A stretch of 64,000 bases of DNA from QHVT01 sp036389275 (GTDB lineage Bacteria; Acidobacteriota; Thermoanaerobaculia; Gp7-AA8), in assembly GCA_036389275.1 (NCBI GenBank), contig DASVQE010000044.1:1-64000 (forward strand), read 5' to 3'. A program made the position numbers and the translations under genes. How positions within the stretch are numbered: position 1 is the stretch's first letter; every line of letters starts with the position of its first letter. A model generated the notes under the pieces. It worked only from the letters and a program-made list of their open reading frames with translations, made no database searches and was not told where the DNA came from. Below, piece by piece: positions 1 to 9,058 of the stretch.

Positions 1-655
1 GTCGCCGCGGTGTCGCCGCAGATCCGTGTCGGGCACGCGTCCACCCACGACGGATTCGGGCAGTGCGGACCGTAGCGCGTGCAGACCGTGGCCGCGGTGC
101 CGGGGCAGTGGTCCGGCAACTGCGTGCAGACGGTCGCCGCGGTGTCGCCGCAGATCCGTGTCGGACACGCGTCCACCCACGACGGATTCGGGCAGTGCGG
201 ACCGTAGCGCGTGCAGACCGTGGCCGCGGTGCCGGGGCAGTGGTCGGGCAACTGCGTGCAGACGGTCGCGGCGGTGTTGCCGCCTGAGCACTGCTCCGGC
301 AACTGCGTGCAGGCGATGCCGAGGGATGGGCAGCCGATGTGGAACGTACAGCCTTGATAGCCGGTCGGTCCGATCGGCTGTTGTTGCGCCGCGAACTGCT
401 GTGCGCCGCCGCCTCCGCCGCAGAGGCGCGTCGGGCAGGCGTCGACCCACGACGGATTCGGGCAATGCGGGCCGTAGCGCGTGCAGACCGTGGCCGCGGT
501 GCCGGGGCAGTGGTCGGGCAACTGCGTGCAGACCGTCGCGGCGGTGTTGCCGCCGCACTGATCAGGCGACAGAGTGCAGGCGATGCCGAGGGATGGGCAG
601 CCGATGTAGAACGTGCAGCCTTGATAGCCGGTCGGTCCGATCGGCTGTTGTGGTT
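1..655 (-). repeat. Tandem in-frame coding repeats (132 bp and about 270 bp)
   Basis: The same sequence begins at 1, 133 and 265 (132-bp period, 44 codons). The third copy diverges after about 20 nt. A longer unit beginning at 265 recurs at 535, a 270-bp period. All periods are multiples of three, so the reading frame of the cysteine-rich protein is kept. The copies are nearly identical at the DNA level, which suggests recent duplication or gene conversion. Confidence 0.85.
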
Positions 656-2561
656 GCTGCGGCGCGGCGGCGGCGAACTGCTGCGGCGTCGGTTGCGCGT
701 TCGCCTGCACGGCGCAGAAAAGTGTCAACTGGCACTGCGGCGCGACGATGGTGCAGGCGATGCCGAGCGAGTGCGGCGGCGGGCATGGCGGCAGGTGCGT
801 GCAGCCGGCCGTCGCGGTGTGCACCGGCGGGCATGGCGGCACGTGCGTGCAGCCGGCTTTGGCCGTGAACGGCGGCGGGCATTGCGGGCCGAACAACGTG
901 CCGAGGCCGCACTGCGGATCGACGATGGTGCAGGTGAATCCGAGACTCTTCTGCGGACAGACCGGGCCGAACTGCGTGCAGAAGGTGCCGGAGGCGGTGT
1001 TGTGCACGCCGATGTTCTGTGCCTGCGCGAAGTGCGGCTTGCCGCCCGGCGGCACGCACTCCGGACCTTGCAAGGTGAAGCCGGGGCAGTTCGGGCCGGT
1101 CGAGGTGGGCGGCGGACAGTGCGGCGGGAGCTGCGTGCCGTGGCCCGGTTGTGGGTCGAAACACTGCAGGCCGTAAACCGTGTCCTGGCAGATCTGCGGA
1201 ATCATGGTGCAGAAGTGCGTGCAGACGAACTGCTGCGAGATGATCGGGCAGCCGAACTTCGTAACGAACTGTCCGCGGAGGTCGAACTGCTGCGCGCCGC
1301 CGCCGCCCTGCGGCTGCGCGAAGTTGTAGAAGCACGGACTGTCGAGAGTGTGCAGCGCAACCGGGCAGCGCGGCGTTTGCGACGGGCAGTGCATCGGCCA
1401 CGTCAACGCGTTGGCGCACATCGGCGGCACGGTCACGTTGCAGGCGATGTTCGTCGCGCAGAGCTGACTGGCCGGCTGCGCCTGCCCGAACAGCTGCTCG
1501 CCGCCGCCGCCGCAGCGCGGCGTCTCGCTCTGCGTGATGCAGAGCGGCAGCGTCTGCGGCGGATGGCAGCCGGGAAGATCGGTACAGATCGGATTCCGGC
1601 TCCAGCCGCAGCCGGGCATGTGCGTGCAGTGCGGACCCCAATCCTTCGTGAAGCCGCAGCCCGGCATCTGCGTGCAGTGCGGGCCCCAGTCTTTCGTGAA
1701 CCCGCAGCCGAGGAGGTGCGTCTCGCACAGACCCCACGACTTCGTGTAGCCGCAGCCGGGAAGCTGCGTCGCCGGCGCCTGCGGTTCGCCGCCCGCCTCG
1801 CCGCCGGTCTCGGCGCGCTCGCCGCCGCCTTCCGGCGCGGCCGCCGCCTGCGCGCGCTGCTGGCCGCCGTGCTCGATCGGGCTGCCGCCGGCGCAGCCGG
1901 GGATGCCGCTCGCGACGATGTTGCAGATCTGCGGAATGCAGGTGAGATCGAGCGTCGGGCAATGCAGCACCGTACAGCCGATGTAGCGCGTCGGATTCGG
2001 CCACGCTACGTGCGTGCACTTGCCGGTGAATCCGGTCGGCTCCGCGCAATGCGGAATGGCCGTGATGCACGGCCAGGCGCCGCCGACTTCCGGCTGCCGC
2101 GTGCACTCGCCGGTGAAGCCGGTCACCTCGCCGCACGGCGCCTTGGTGATGCAGCGGAAGCCGGCCCGCTCCGCGCCGCCGCTCTCGCCGGCGCTCTCGC
2201 CGCGGCCCGACGCCGACCCCGAACCGCCGCTCGCGCTGGCGAAATCCTGCTGCACCTGCCCTTGCAGAAAACGGGCGGCGCGCCCGTACGCCGAGCCGCC
2301 CTGGCGCACCTCCACATCGCGGCGGATCCACACCAGCACGCCGCCCGACGGCTGCACGTCGCGAATCTCCTCGCTGTAGAGAATCGCCTCCGCGGGGATG
2401 TCGACGTAGCCGCTCAGCTCCGCGTCGGTGTAGAGCCGGCGGTACCCTTCGTCCGTCGCATCGCCGAGCCACCCCGAGAGCATCCGCGTCTCCGGCGGCG
2501 TCTTCGCGTCCTGCACGATCCGTCCGACAAAATCGGCGCTGCGCTGCGTCTCGTCAGCCAT
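1..2561 (-). CDS. Cysteine-rich repeat protein, partial (C-terminus beyond left edge)
   Basis: The minus-strand frame stays open from an ATG at 2561 to the window edge (at least 853 residues, no stop). AAAGGAG lies about 6 nt before the ATG; an in-frame ATG at 2594 is a weaker alternative. Residues about 20-110 form an ordinary soluble region with LSGWLGD, RLYTDAELSGYVDIP and VWIRRDVEVRQG. A Gly/Ser/Glu linker follows, then about 700 residues rich in Cys, His, Pro, Thr and Gly with recurring CT-x4-HC units (CTQLPDHC, CTRYGPHC), GCGFTKDWGPHC and CPNPSWVDACPTR. The repeats are near-identical towards the C-terminus. No signal peptide or transmembrane segment is visible. Plus-strand ORFs across the region are arginine-rich shadows. 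I do not recognise a named family. Metal binding, a surface or storage protein, or a peptide precursor are possible; function is unknown. Confidence 0.8.
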   Translation of the reverse strand, partial: MADETQRSADFVGRIVQDAKTPPETRMLSGWLGDATDEGYRRLYTDAELSGYVDIPAEAILYSEEIRDVQPSGGVLVWIRRDVEVRQGGSAYGRAARFLQGQVQQDFASASGGSGSASGRGESAGESGGAERAGFRCITKAPCGEVTGFTGECTRQPEVGGAWPCITAIPHCAEPTGFTGKCTHVAWPNPTRYIGCTVLHCPTLDLTCIPQICNIVASGIPGCAGGSPIEHGGQQRAQAAAAPEGGGERAETGGEAGGEPQAPATQLPGCGYTKSWGLCETHLLGCGFTKDWGPHCTQMPGCGFTKDWGPHCTHMPGCGWSRNPICTDLPGCHPPQTLPLCITQSETPRCGGGGEQLFGQAQPASQLCATNIACNVTVPPMCANALTWPMHCPSQTPRCPVALHTLDSPCFYNFAQPQGGGGAQQFDLRGQFVTKFGCPIISQQFVCTHFCTMIPQICQDTVYGLQCFDPQPGHGTQLPPHCPPPTSTGPNCPGFTLQGPECVPPGGKPHFAQAQNIGVHNTASGTFCTQFGPVCPQKSLGFTCTIVDPQCGLGTLFGPQCPPPFTAKAGCTHVPPCPPVHTATAGCTHLPPCPPPHSLGIACTIVAPQCQLTLFCAVQANAQPTPQQFAAAAPQQPQQPIGPTGYQGCTFYIGCPSLGIACTLSPDQCGGNTAATVCTQLPDHCPGTAATVCTRYGPHCPNPSWVDACPTRLCGGGGGAQQFAAQQQPIGPTGYQGCTFHIGCPSLGIACTQLPEQCSGGNTAATVCTQLPDHCPGTAATVCTRYGPHCPNPSWVDACPTRICGDTAATVCTQLPDHCPGTAATVCTRYGPHCPNPSWVDACPTRICGDTAA

Positions 2562-2729
2562 GGGAGGCTCCTTTCGGGCTCGCGATTTCTTCATGACCGG
2601 AAGACTTAAAGGTGTAATGCCGGAGAAGCGGATGTGCAACGTTGATTTATGGAAGGCAGGGCGGAAGTAGCGCCGGGCCGTCATCCGTACGCAGCCGGCC
2701 CGGTTCGCTTCCTGCAACACCGTCTCGGC

Positions 2730-3674
2730 ATGAGACTGCGAACGCTGCTCTTCGTTCTCGTGCTCTCGTCGCTCGCGGCCTGTGCCAAGGACACGCGGGC
2801 CATCAACACCATCCAGGGGAATCCCGCCGACACGCTGCCGCCCATGCGCGCGCTGGCGCCGCCGGCGCAGGTGGTGATCGGCGATCTGCGTAAGCCGGAG
2901 TCGGCGCTCTACGATCCGGAGCAGGACGTCTACTTCATCAGCAACGTCAACGGCGACATGCTGACCCAGGACAACAACGGCTTCATCTCGCGCGTCGATC
3001 CGAAGACGTTCCACCTCGCGCTCAAGTGGATCGAAGGCGGCAAGAACGGCGTCACCCTCGACGCTCCGAAAGGCCTGGCCATCCTCGGCGACACGCTCTA
3101 CGTCAGCGACGTCACCGGCGTGCGCCGCTTCGACCGCCGCACCGGCGCGCCGCGCGGCATCGTCGCGCTGCCCGGCGCCGTCTTCATCAACGACCTCACC
3201 ACCAACGGCAAAGACACGGTCTTCGTATCTGACACCGGCGTGCGCATCGGCCCCGGCACCACCTTCATCCCGACCGGCACCGATGCGGTCTGGAAGATCG
3301 GCGGCGACCGCGCCGAGAAGATCGCTTCCGGCGAAGACCTCAAGCATCCGAACGGTCTCGATTTCGTCGACGGCAAGCTGCGCGTCGTCACCTTCGGCGC
3401 GAACGAGCTCTACGTCCTCGACGGCGGCAAGAAGCGCGACGTGGTGAAGCTCGACGGCGCGCAGCTCGACGGACTCACCCATCTCGCCGACGGCACGCCG
3501 ATCGTCTCGAGCTGGGAAGCGAACGAGATCTTCCGCGGCGGCCGCGGCGACACGTTCCACGCGATCCTGGCCGGCACCGATACGCCCGCCGACATCGGCT
3601 ACGACGCCACGCACCACCGCCTGCTCGTGCCGCACGCCGGCGCGAATTACGTGACCATTCACCCGTTGCAGTGA
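2730..3674 (+). CDS. SMP-30/gluconolactonase-like beta-propeller lipoprotein
   Basis: About 314 residues. I start at ATG 2730 because it gives a lipoprotein signal (MRLRTLL..LAAC, lipidated Cys near residue 17); an upstream in-frame ATG at 2649 would add an unlikely 27-residue extension. The mature part has repeated propeller-type strands (ESALYDPEQDVYFISN, GLAILGDTLYVSD, HPNGLDFVDGKL, GYDATHHRLLVPH), typical of SMP-30/gluconolactonase-like proteins. It is probably periplasmic and membrane-anchored. The stop at 3672-3674 abuts the next reading frame, so it heads the quinoprotein-oxidase operon. A sugar-lactone or quinoprotein-product hydrolase role is inference; it could be only a binding propeller. 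Confidence 0.75.
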   Translation: MRLRTLLFVLVLSSLAACAKDTRAINTIQGNPADTLPPMRALAPPAQVVIGDLRKPESALYDPEQDVYFISNVNGDMLTQDNNGFISRVDPKTFHLALKWIEGGKNGVTLDAPKGLAILGDTLYVSDVTGVRRFDRRTGAPRGIVALPGAVFINDLTTNGKDTVFVSDTGVRIGPGTTFIPTGTDAVWKIGGDRAEKIASGEDLKHPNGLDFVDGKLRVVTFGANELYVLDGGKKRDVVKLDGAQLDGLTHLADGTPIVSSWEANEIFRGGRGDTFHAILAGTDTPADIGYDATHHRLLVPHAGANYVTIHPLQ

Positions 3675-3770
3675 GTGACTCGCAAGCGCGTCATTGTTGC
3701 GTCTGGCGCAACAACTGCAAGACGCCGTTTGCCGAATCAGAGAGCTTCAGGAAAGGGGATCCTGCCCTTC

Positions 3771-5624
3771 GTGAGCGTGCAACGCCGGTCGAGCCCATTC
3801 CCCAGCGTGGCGGCAGCCGCCGCGCTCCTCTTTTGCGTCTCATGCAAAATGCCGGCGAAGGAATCGCCGGCTCCGAGCGCCACCGAGATCAACGGCTCCG
3901 TGCGCGCCAGCATGACCGCCTTCACCACCGTCGCCAATGAAGACGGCCAGTGGCTGTCGGTGCAGAAGGACTACGCGAACACCCGCTTCAGCGGCCTCAA
4001 TCAGATCGATCTCACCAACATCGACAAGCTGAAGGCCGCCACCACCTTCTCCACGGGGCTGGTGGCGGGACACGAGGCCACGCCGCTCGTGGTCGGCGAC
4101 ACGATGTACCTGGTGACGCCGTATCCGAACGTGCTCTACGCCCTCGACCTCAAGCAGCCGGGCGGCGGCACGAAGTGGGTCTACCGTCCCGACACCAATC
4201 CCGCCTCGCAGGGCGTGGCCTGCTGCGACGTCGTCAACCGCGGCGCCGCCTACGCCGACGGCAAGGTGATCATCAACACGCTCGACAACCACACCATCGC
4301 CGTCGACGCCACCACCGGCAAGGAAGTCTGGAACACCAAGCTCGGCGACATCAACCGCGGCGAGACCATCACCATGGCGCCCTTCGTGGTGAAGGACAAG
4401 GTGATGGTAGGCAACAGCGGCGGCGAGATGGGCGTGCGCGGCTGGCTCACCGCCCTCAACATCAAAGACGGCAGCGTGGCCTGGCGCGCCTACAGCGCCG
4501 GCCCCGACTCCGACGTCCTGATCGGCCCCGACTTTCATCCGTTCTACGCCGCCGACCAGGGCAAAGACCTCGGCGTCAAAACGTGGCCGACCGACGCCTG
4601 GAAGATCGGCGGCGCCACGGTCTGGGGATGGATCTCCTACGACCCCGAGACGAACCTCATCTTCTACGGCACCGGCAATCCCGGCCCGTGGAATCCCGAC
4701 CAGCGCCCCGGCGACAACAAGTGGAGCTGCTCGCTCTTCGCGCGGGACGCCGACACCGGCTACGCAAAGTGGGCCTACCAGATCGGCCCGCACGATCTCT
4801 TCGACTACGACGCCATCAACGAGTCGATCCTGCTCGACCTCACCATCAACGGCCGCCCGCGCAAGGTGCTGGTGCGGCCGGAGCGCGACGGCTACGTCTA
4901 CGTCATCGATCGCACGAACGGCGAGGTGCTCTCCGCGAACGCCTTCGGCTACGTCAACTCCACGGCCGGCGTCGATCTGAAAACCGGCCGGCTGATTCCG
5001 GTCGCCTCGAAGACGCCGCAGGTCGGGAAGGTCGCGCGCGACATCTGTCCGGCCGCGCCGGGCACGAAGGACTGGCAGCCTTCGGCTTTCTCGCCGCGCA
5101 CGGGCCTCGTCTACATCACCCACCAGAACATCTGCATGGACTTCGAGGGAATGGAGGCGAACTACATCGCCGGCACGCCCTACGTCGGCTCGAACGTGAA
5201 GATGTACGCGGGACCGGGCGGACATCGCGGCGAGGTGACCGCGTGGGATCCGGCCAAGGGCAAAGCGATCTGGAAAATCCGCGAGCGCTTCCCGGTCTGG
5301 AGCGGCGCGCTGGCCACGGCCGGAGATCTCGTCTTCTACGGGACGATGGACGGCTGGGCGAAAGCGGTCGATGCGCGCACCGGCGCCGAAGTCTGGAAGT
5401 TCAAGTGCGGCTCCGGAATCATCGCGCCTCCGATGACGTATCGCGGGCCGGACGGCAAGCAGTACGTCGCCTTCCTTTCCGGCGTCGGCGGCTGGGCGGG
5501 CGCGATCGTCTCGGGCGATCTCGATCCGCGCGACAGCAGCGCCGCCCTCGGCTTCGTCAACGCCATGAAAGATCTGAAACAGGCCACGACCCGCGGAGGC
5601 ATGCTCTATGTCTTCTCGCTTTGA
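3771..5624 (+). CDS. PQQ-dependent alcohol dehydrogenase, lipoprotein, lanthanide-type signature
   Basis: About 617 residues of the methanol/ethanol quinoprotein family (eight-bladed propeller). The GTG at 3771 is preceded by AAAGGGG and yields a lipoprotein signal ending VSC-K; the frame is open upstream to a GTG at 3675. Family marks: adjacent cysteines (VACCDVVNRG, C151-C152) for the disulfide near PQQ; GGEMGVRG with the metal-binding Glu; GNPGPWN with the metal-binding Asn; RPGDNKW. The catalytic Asp lies in DLFDYDAINE (D345) and is followed at +2 by a second Asp (D347), the residue that distinguishes lanthanide-dependent XoxF/PedH-type enzymes from calcium types. It oxidises a primary alcohol in the periplasm; the substrate is not predictable. 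The cytochrome c gene overlaps its 3' end by 17 nt, the expected electron acceptor. No PQQ synthesis genes are in the window. Confidence 0.9.
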   Translation: MSVQRRSSPFPSVAAAAALLFCVSCKMPAKESPAPSATEINGSVRASMTAFTTVANEDGQWLSVQKDYANTRFSGLNQIDLTNIDKLKAATTFSTGLVAGHEATPLVVGDTMYLVTPYPNVLYALDLKQPGGGTKWVYRPDTNPASQGVACCDVVNRGAAYADGKVIINTLDNHTIAVDATTGKEVWNTKLGDINRGETITMAPFVVKDKVMVGNSGGEMGVRGWLTALNIKDGSVAWRAYSAGPDSDVLIGPDFHPFYAADQGKDLGVKTWPTDAWKIGGATVWGWISYDPETNLIFYGTGNPGPWNPDQRPGDNKWSCSLFARDADTGYAKWAYQIGPHDLFDYDAINESILLDLTINGRPRKVLVRPERDGYVYVIDRTNGEVLSANAFGYVNSTAGVDLKTGRLIPVASKTPQVGKVARDICPAAPGTKDWQPSAFSPRTGLVYITHQNICMDFEGMEANYIAGTPYVGSNVKMYAGPGGHRGEVTAWDPAKGKAIWKIRERFPVWSGALATAGDLVFYGTMDGWAKAVDARTGAEVWKFKCGSGIIAPPMTYRGPDGKQYVAFLSGVGGWAGAIVSGDLDPRDSSAALGFVNAMKDLKQATTRGGMLYVFSL

Positions 5625-6159
5625 TCGCGCCGCGCTCGCTCTCGCCGCGGCCGGCCTGATCGCGCTCACCGCGTGCGAGCGTGAAGAGCGCCGCTTCCGC
5701 GAGATGCCTCCGGCCGCCGCGCGCCGCAACACCGAGCGGCTCGTCGACCTCGTCCCCGGCCCCTACACCACCGACATCCGCGTGAAGAATCCGTACGAGC
5801 GCAATGCCTTTGCTCTGTCTGAAGGGAAGCGCCTCTTCCGCTGGTACAACTGCTCCGGTTGCCACTCGAATGGCGGCGGCGGCATGGGTCCTCCGCTGAT
5901 GGACGAGCGCTGGATTTACGGCAGCGATCCGGAACAAATCTTCGCCACCATTCAGGAAGGACGTCCGAACGGAATGCCGTCGTTCCGCGGGAAGATCCCG
6001 GAGTATCAGATCTGGCAGCTCGTCGCCTACGTGCAGTCGCTCAGCGGCCAGGTGCCGAAAGACGCGGCCGGCGGACGCAGCGATCACATGCAGGTCCGCA
6101 AGCAGGAACAGGCGCTGCCCGATCTGAAGACGGAGCGCGAAGCGGCGAGGCGGCCATGA
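5608..6159 (+). CDS. Cytochrome c lipoprotein, partner of the PQQ dehydrogenase
   Basis: 183 residues. A lipoprotein signal ends ALTAC near residue 23. One c-type haem site, CSGCH (residues about 83-87), and a likely axial Met in NGMPSFRG. The 17-nt overlap with the PQQ dehydrogenase and the ATGA junction with coxB imply translational coupling. The position suggests that it carries electrons from the quinoprotein towards the caa3 oxidase; this is inference from gene order and the usual cytochrome c partner of such enzymes. Confidence 0.88.
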   Translation: MSSRFDRAALALAAAGLIALTACEREERRFREMPPAAARRNTERLVDLVPGPYTTDIRVKNPYERNAFALSEGKRLFRWYNCSGCHSNGGGGMGPPLMDERWIYGSDPEQIFATIQEGRPNGMPSFRGKIPEYQIWQLVAYVQSLSGQVPKDAAGGRSDHMQVRKQEQALPDLKTEREAARRP

Positions 6160-7109
6160 TCCTGGCGGCGCGCGGCATCCAATCGGCGCTCGAGCCGGCG
6201 GGCCCACACGCCGACCGCATCGGCTCGCTCTGGGACATCTTCCTGGTCGTCTCCGTGGTCGTCTTCGTGCTGGTCATGCTGGCGCTGCTCGCGGCCGTCT
6301 TCCACCGCCGCAACCACATCGCCGACGAGGAAGGCAATCCGAAGACCGCCCTCACCGTCGTCACCGTCGCCAGCGGCATCACCGTGGTCGTGCTCTTCGC
6401 GCTGCTGATCGCCAGCGTCGCCACCAGCCGGGCCATCGCCTTCGCGCCGCAGAACACGGTCAACATGCGTCTGACCGGACATCAATGGTGGTGGACGGTG
6501 GAGTACGAGCATCCCGATCAGAGCAAGCGCATCGTCAGCGCGAATGAGCTCTACATCCCGGTGGGGACGCCGGTGCACATCCGCCTCCGCTCGACCGACG
6601 TCATCCACAGCTTCTGGGTGCCGAACCTCCACGGCAAGCAGGACCTCATCCCGGCGCGCGACGGCGCCATCATCCTGCAGGCCGACCGACCCGGCGTCTT
6701 CCGCGGGCAGTGCGCGGAGTTCTGCGGACTGCAGCACGCCAAGATGGCCTTCTGGGTGACGGCGCTGCCGCCGGCCGAGTTCGCGCAGTGGGCCGAGCAG
6801 CAGCGGCGGCCCTCGCGCATCCCGGCCACCGAGAAGCAGCGCAAGGGCTACGACGTCTTCATGAGCTCACCCTGTCCGCTCTGCCACACCATTCGCGGCA
6901 CCGACGCGAGCGGCAACACCGCGCCCGATCTCACCCACTTCGCCAGCCGCCGCTCCATCGCCGCCGGCACGCTGCCGAACAAGCGCGGCTACCTGGCGGG
7001 CTGGATCCTCGACCCGCAGCACATCAAGCCGGGCAGCCAGATGCCGCCGATGCTCCTCGAGAAAGGCGACCTCGATCCGCTGCTCGACTATCTGGAGAGC
7101 CTGCAATGA
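6156..7109 (+). CDS. coxB: Cytochrome c oxidase subunit II fused to cytochrome c (caa3 type)
   Basis: 317 residues. Two N-terminal transmembrane hairpin helices (about 20-50 and 70-95) are followed by a cupredoxin domain. The CuA ligands are visible: His in VIHSFWVPN and the cluster QCAEFCGLQHAKM. GHQWWWTVEY is the aromatic patch for electron entry. The C-terminal third adds a cytochrome c domain with CPLCH and MPPM, which defines the caa3 type. The start at 6156 overlaps the previous stop (ATGA). It takes electrons at the periplasmic face and passes them to subunit I. Confidence 0.95.
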   Translation: MILAARGIQSALEPAGPHADRIGSLWDIFLVVSVVVFVLVMLALLAAVFHRRNHIADEEGNPKTALTVVTVASGITVVVLFALLIASVATSRAIAFAPQNTVNMRLTGHQWWWTVEYEHPDQSKRIVSANELYIPVGTPVHIRLRSTDVIHSFWVPNLHGKQDLIPARDGAIILQADRPGVFRGQCAEFCGLQHAKMAFWVTALPPAEFAQWAEQQRRPSRIPATEKQRKGYDVFMSSPCPLCHTIRGTDASGNTAPDLTHFASRRSIAAGTLPNKRGYLAGWILDPQHIKPGSQMPPMLLEKGDLDPLLDYLESLQ

Positions 7110-9058
7110 GCGCGCTCGACCCAACGCCATACGCGCTGCCGGGCGACGAGCTCGCGCACGAGCAGTTGAACCGCACCTGGGCGCCGGCGCGCGGCCTTCT
7201 GAGCTGGTTCCGCCAGATCGATCATCACTCCATCGGCCGCCGCTTCATCTTCACCGCCTTCGTCTGGTTCGGCCTCGGCGGCATCCTCGCCGCGCTCATG
7301 CGCGCGCAGCTCGCCAAGCCGAACAACACCTTGCTCTCGAACGATCAGTACAACCAGATCTTCACCATGCACGGCGTGACCATGATGTTCCTCTTCGCCG
7401 TGCCGGTGATGGAGGCGCTGGCCGTCTTCATCATCCCGCTGATGCTCGGCACGCGCGCGCTCGCGTTTCCGCGCGCCAACGCCTACGCCTACTACATGTT
7501 CCTCTTCGGCGGGATGATGCTCTGGATCGCCTTCCTGCTGAACATGGGCCCCGACGCCGGCTGGTTCAACTACACGCCGCTGGCGAATCCCGACTTCTCC
7601 TTCGGCAAACGCGTCGACGTCTGGGCCGAGCTCGTGAACTTCACCGAGATCTCCGCGCTCATCGTCGCCGTCGAGATCGTCGTCACCATCTTCAAGCATC
7701 GCGCGCCGGGCATGTCCATCGACCGCATGCCGCTCTACGTCTGGTCGATGCTCGTCACCGCGTTCATGATCATCTTCGCCATGCCGTCGGTGATGGTGGC
7801 CAGCAACTACATCGGCCTCGACCGCCTCGTCGGCACGCACTTCTTCAACACGGCCGAAGGCGGCGATCCGCTGCTGTGGCAACACCTGTTCTGGTTCTTT
7901 GGGCACCCCGAGGTCTACATCATTTTCATACCGGGGCTGGGGATGGTGTCGACCATCATCGCCGTCCATTGCCGGCGGCCGGTGTTCGGGCATCTGGCGA
8001 TGGTGCTCTCGCTGATCGCCACCGCCTTCATCGGCTTCGGACTGTGGGTGCACCACATGTTCGCGACGGGACTGCCGCAGTCGGGACAGAGCTACTTCAC
8101 CGCAGCCAGCATGATGATCTCGGTGCCGAGCGGCATCCAGATCTTCTGCTGGATCGCCACGATCTGGCTCGGGCGTCCGCGCTGGCGTCCGCCGCTGATG
8201 TTCGTCCTCGGCTTCGTCGGCATCTTCGTCATCGGCGGCCTCACCGGCGTGATGCTCGCCTCGGTGCCGATCGACCTGCAGGTGCACGACACCTTCTTCG
8301 TCGTCGCCCACCTGCACTACGTCCTCATCGGCGGCGCGGTCTTCCCGCTCCTCGGCGCGATCTTCCACTGGTTCCCGAAGATGACCGGCCGTTTGATGAA
8401 CGAGAAGGCCGGCCACATCAGCTTCTGGCTCGCCTTCATCGGCTTCAACGTCACCTTCTTTCCGATGCACAAGCTCGGACTGATCGGCATGACCCGGCGC
8501 ATCTACACCTACTTGCCCGAGACCGGCTGGGGTCCGCTCAATCTCCTCTCCACGATCGGCGCCGTCGTGCTCGCCCTCGGCATGTTCGTCTTCTTCGGCA
8601 ACGCGCTCGTGAGCATGAAATGGGGCCGCGTGGCCGGACCCGATCCGTGGGGCGGCGACACGCTCGAATGGGCCACTACCTCGCCGCCGCAGCACTACAA
8701 CTTTTTGCACCTGCCGGTCGTCACCAGCCGCGCGCCGATGTGGCACGAGCCGCTGCTCGCGCCGGTCGTCACCGGCATCGCCACCACCAAGCGCGAGGTG
8801 CTGGTGACGCGCGCGCTCGACGCCGAGCCCGATCACCGCTACGTCTACCCGAACCCGTCGCCCTATCCGTTCCTCGCCGCGGTGGCCACCGGCGCGATGC
8901 TCGTCGGCGGTCTCTTCACGCCGTGGTCGTTCGTCATCGGCATCCCGATCGCGTTCATCTTCCTCGTGTTCTGGTTCTGGCCGACCACGAAGGAGAAGGA
9001 AGGTGAGGCGCCGCAGAGCGGTCCCGCCGCCGCGCCATCGGTGGAGGTGACGGCGTGA
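7106..9058 (+). CDS. coxA: Cytochrome c oxidase subunit I
   Basis: 650 residues, the usual size for caa3 subunit I. It has about 12 or more hydrophobic helices. Landmarks are the haem a ligand region FTMHGVTMMFLF, the CuB and Tyr-His region WFFGHPEVYIIFIPG, VHHMFATG, and the haem a3/a ligand segment HDTFFVVAHLHYV. It is the catalytic, proton-pumping core that reduces oxygen to water at the inner membrane. The start overlaps the coxB stop (ATGA) and the stop overlaps the coxC start (GTGA). Confidence 0.97.
   Translation: MSALDPTPYALPGDELAHEQLNRTWAPARGLLSWFRQIDHHSIGRRFIFTAFVWFGLGGILAALMRAQLAKPNNTLLSNDQYNQIFTMHGVTMMFLFAVPVMEALAVFIIPLMLGTRALAFPRANAYAYYMFLFGGMMLWIAFLLNMGPDAGWFNYTPLANPDFSFGKRVDVWAELVNFTEISALIVAVEIVVTIFKHRAPGMSIDRMPLYVWSMLVTAFMIIFAMPSVMVASNYIGLDRLVGTHFFNTAEGGDPLLWQHLFWFFGHPEVYIIFIPGLGMVSTIIAVHCRRPVFGHLAMVLSLIATAFIGFGLWVHHMFATGLPQSGQSYFTAASMMISVPSGIQIFCWIATIWLGRPRWRPPLMFVLGFVGIFVIGGLTGVMLASVPIDLQVHDTFFVVAHLHYVLIGGAVFPLLGAIFHWFPKMTGRLMNEKAGHISFWLAFIGFNVTFFPMHKLGLIGMTRRIYTYLPETGWGPLNLLSTIGAVVLALGMFVFFGNALVSMKWGRVAGPDPWGGDTLEWATTSPPQHYNFLHLPVVTSRAPMWHEPLLAPVVTGIATTKREVLVTRALDAEPDHRYVYPNPSPYPFLAAVATGAMLVGGLFTPWSFVIGIPIAFIFLVFWFWPTTKEKEGEAPQSGPAAAPSVEVTA

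Noticed and set aside
1..655. Possible CRISPR array from periodic repeats
   Set aside because: The repeats are long, contiguous, multiples of three and encode protein; there are no unique spacers and no cas genes.
339..2609. Long plus-strand ORF (756 codons), further plus-strand ORFs (748-1176, 1534-1749, 2014-2379) and a minus-strand ORF in another frame (562-2472)
   Set aside because: All are shadows of the minus-strand Cys-rich gene. They are Arg/Ala-rich or lack ribosome sites, whereas the chosen frame has a good ribosome site and a coherent repeat pattern.
3840..5732. Minus-strand ORF of 630 codons opposite the PQQ dehydrogenase
   Set aside because: GC-rich antisense frame with no recognisable domain; the plus strand has all quinoprotein motifs.
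7088..8836. Minus-strand ORF of 582 codons opposite coxA
   Set aside because: Shadow frame rich in His, Glu, Asp and Arg; coxA is unambiguous.
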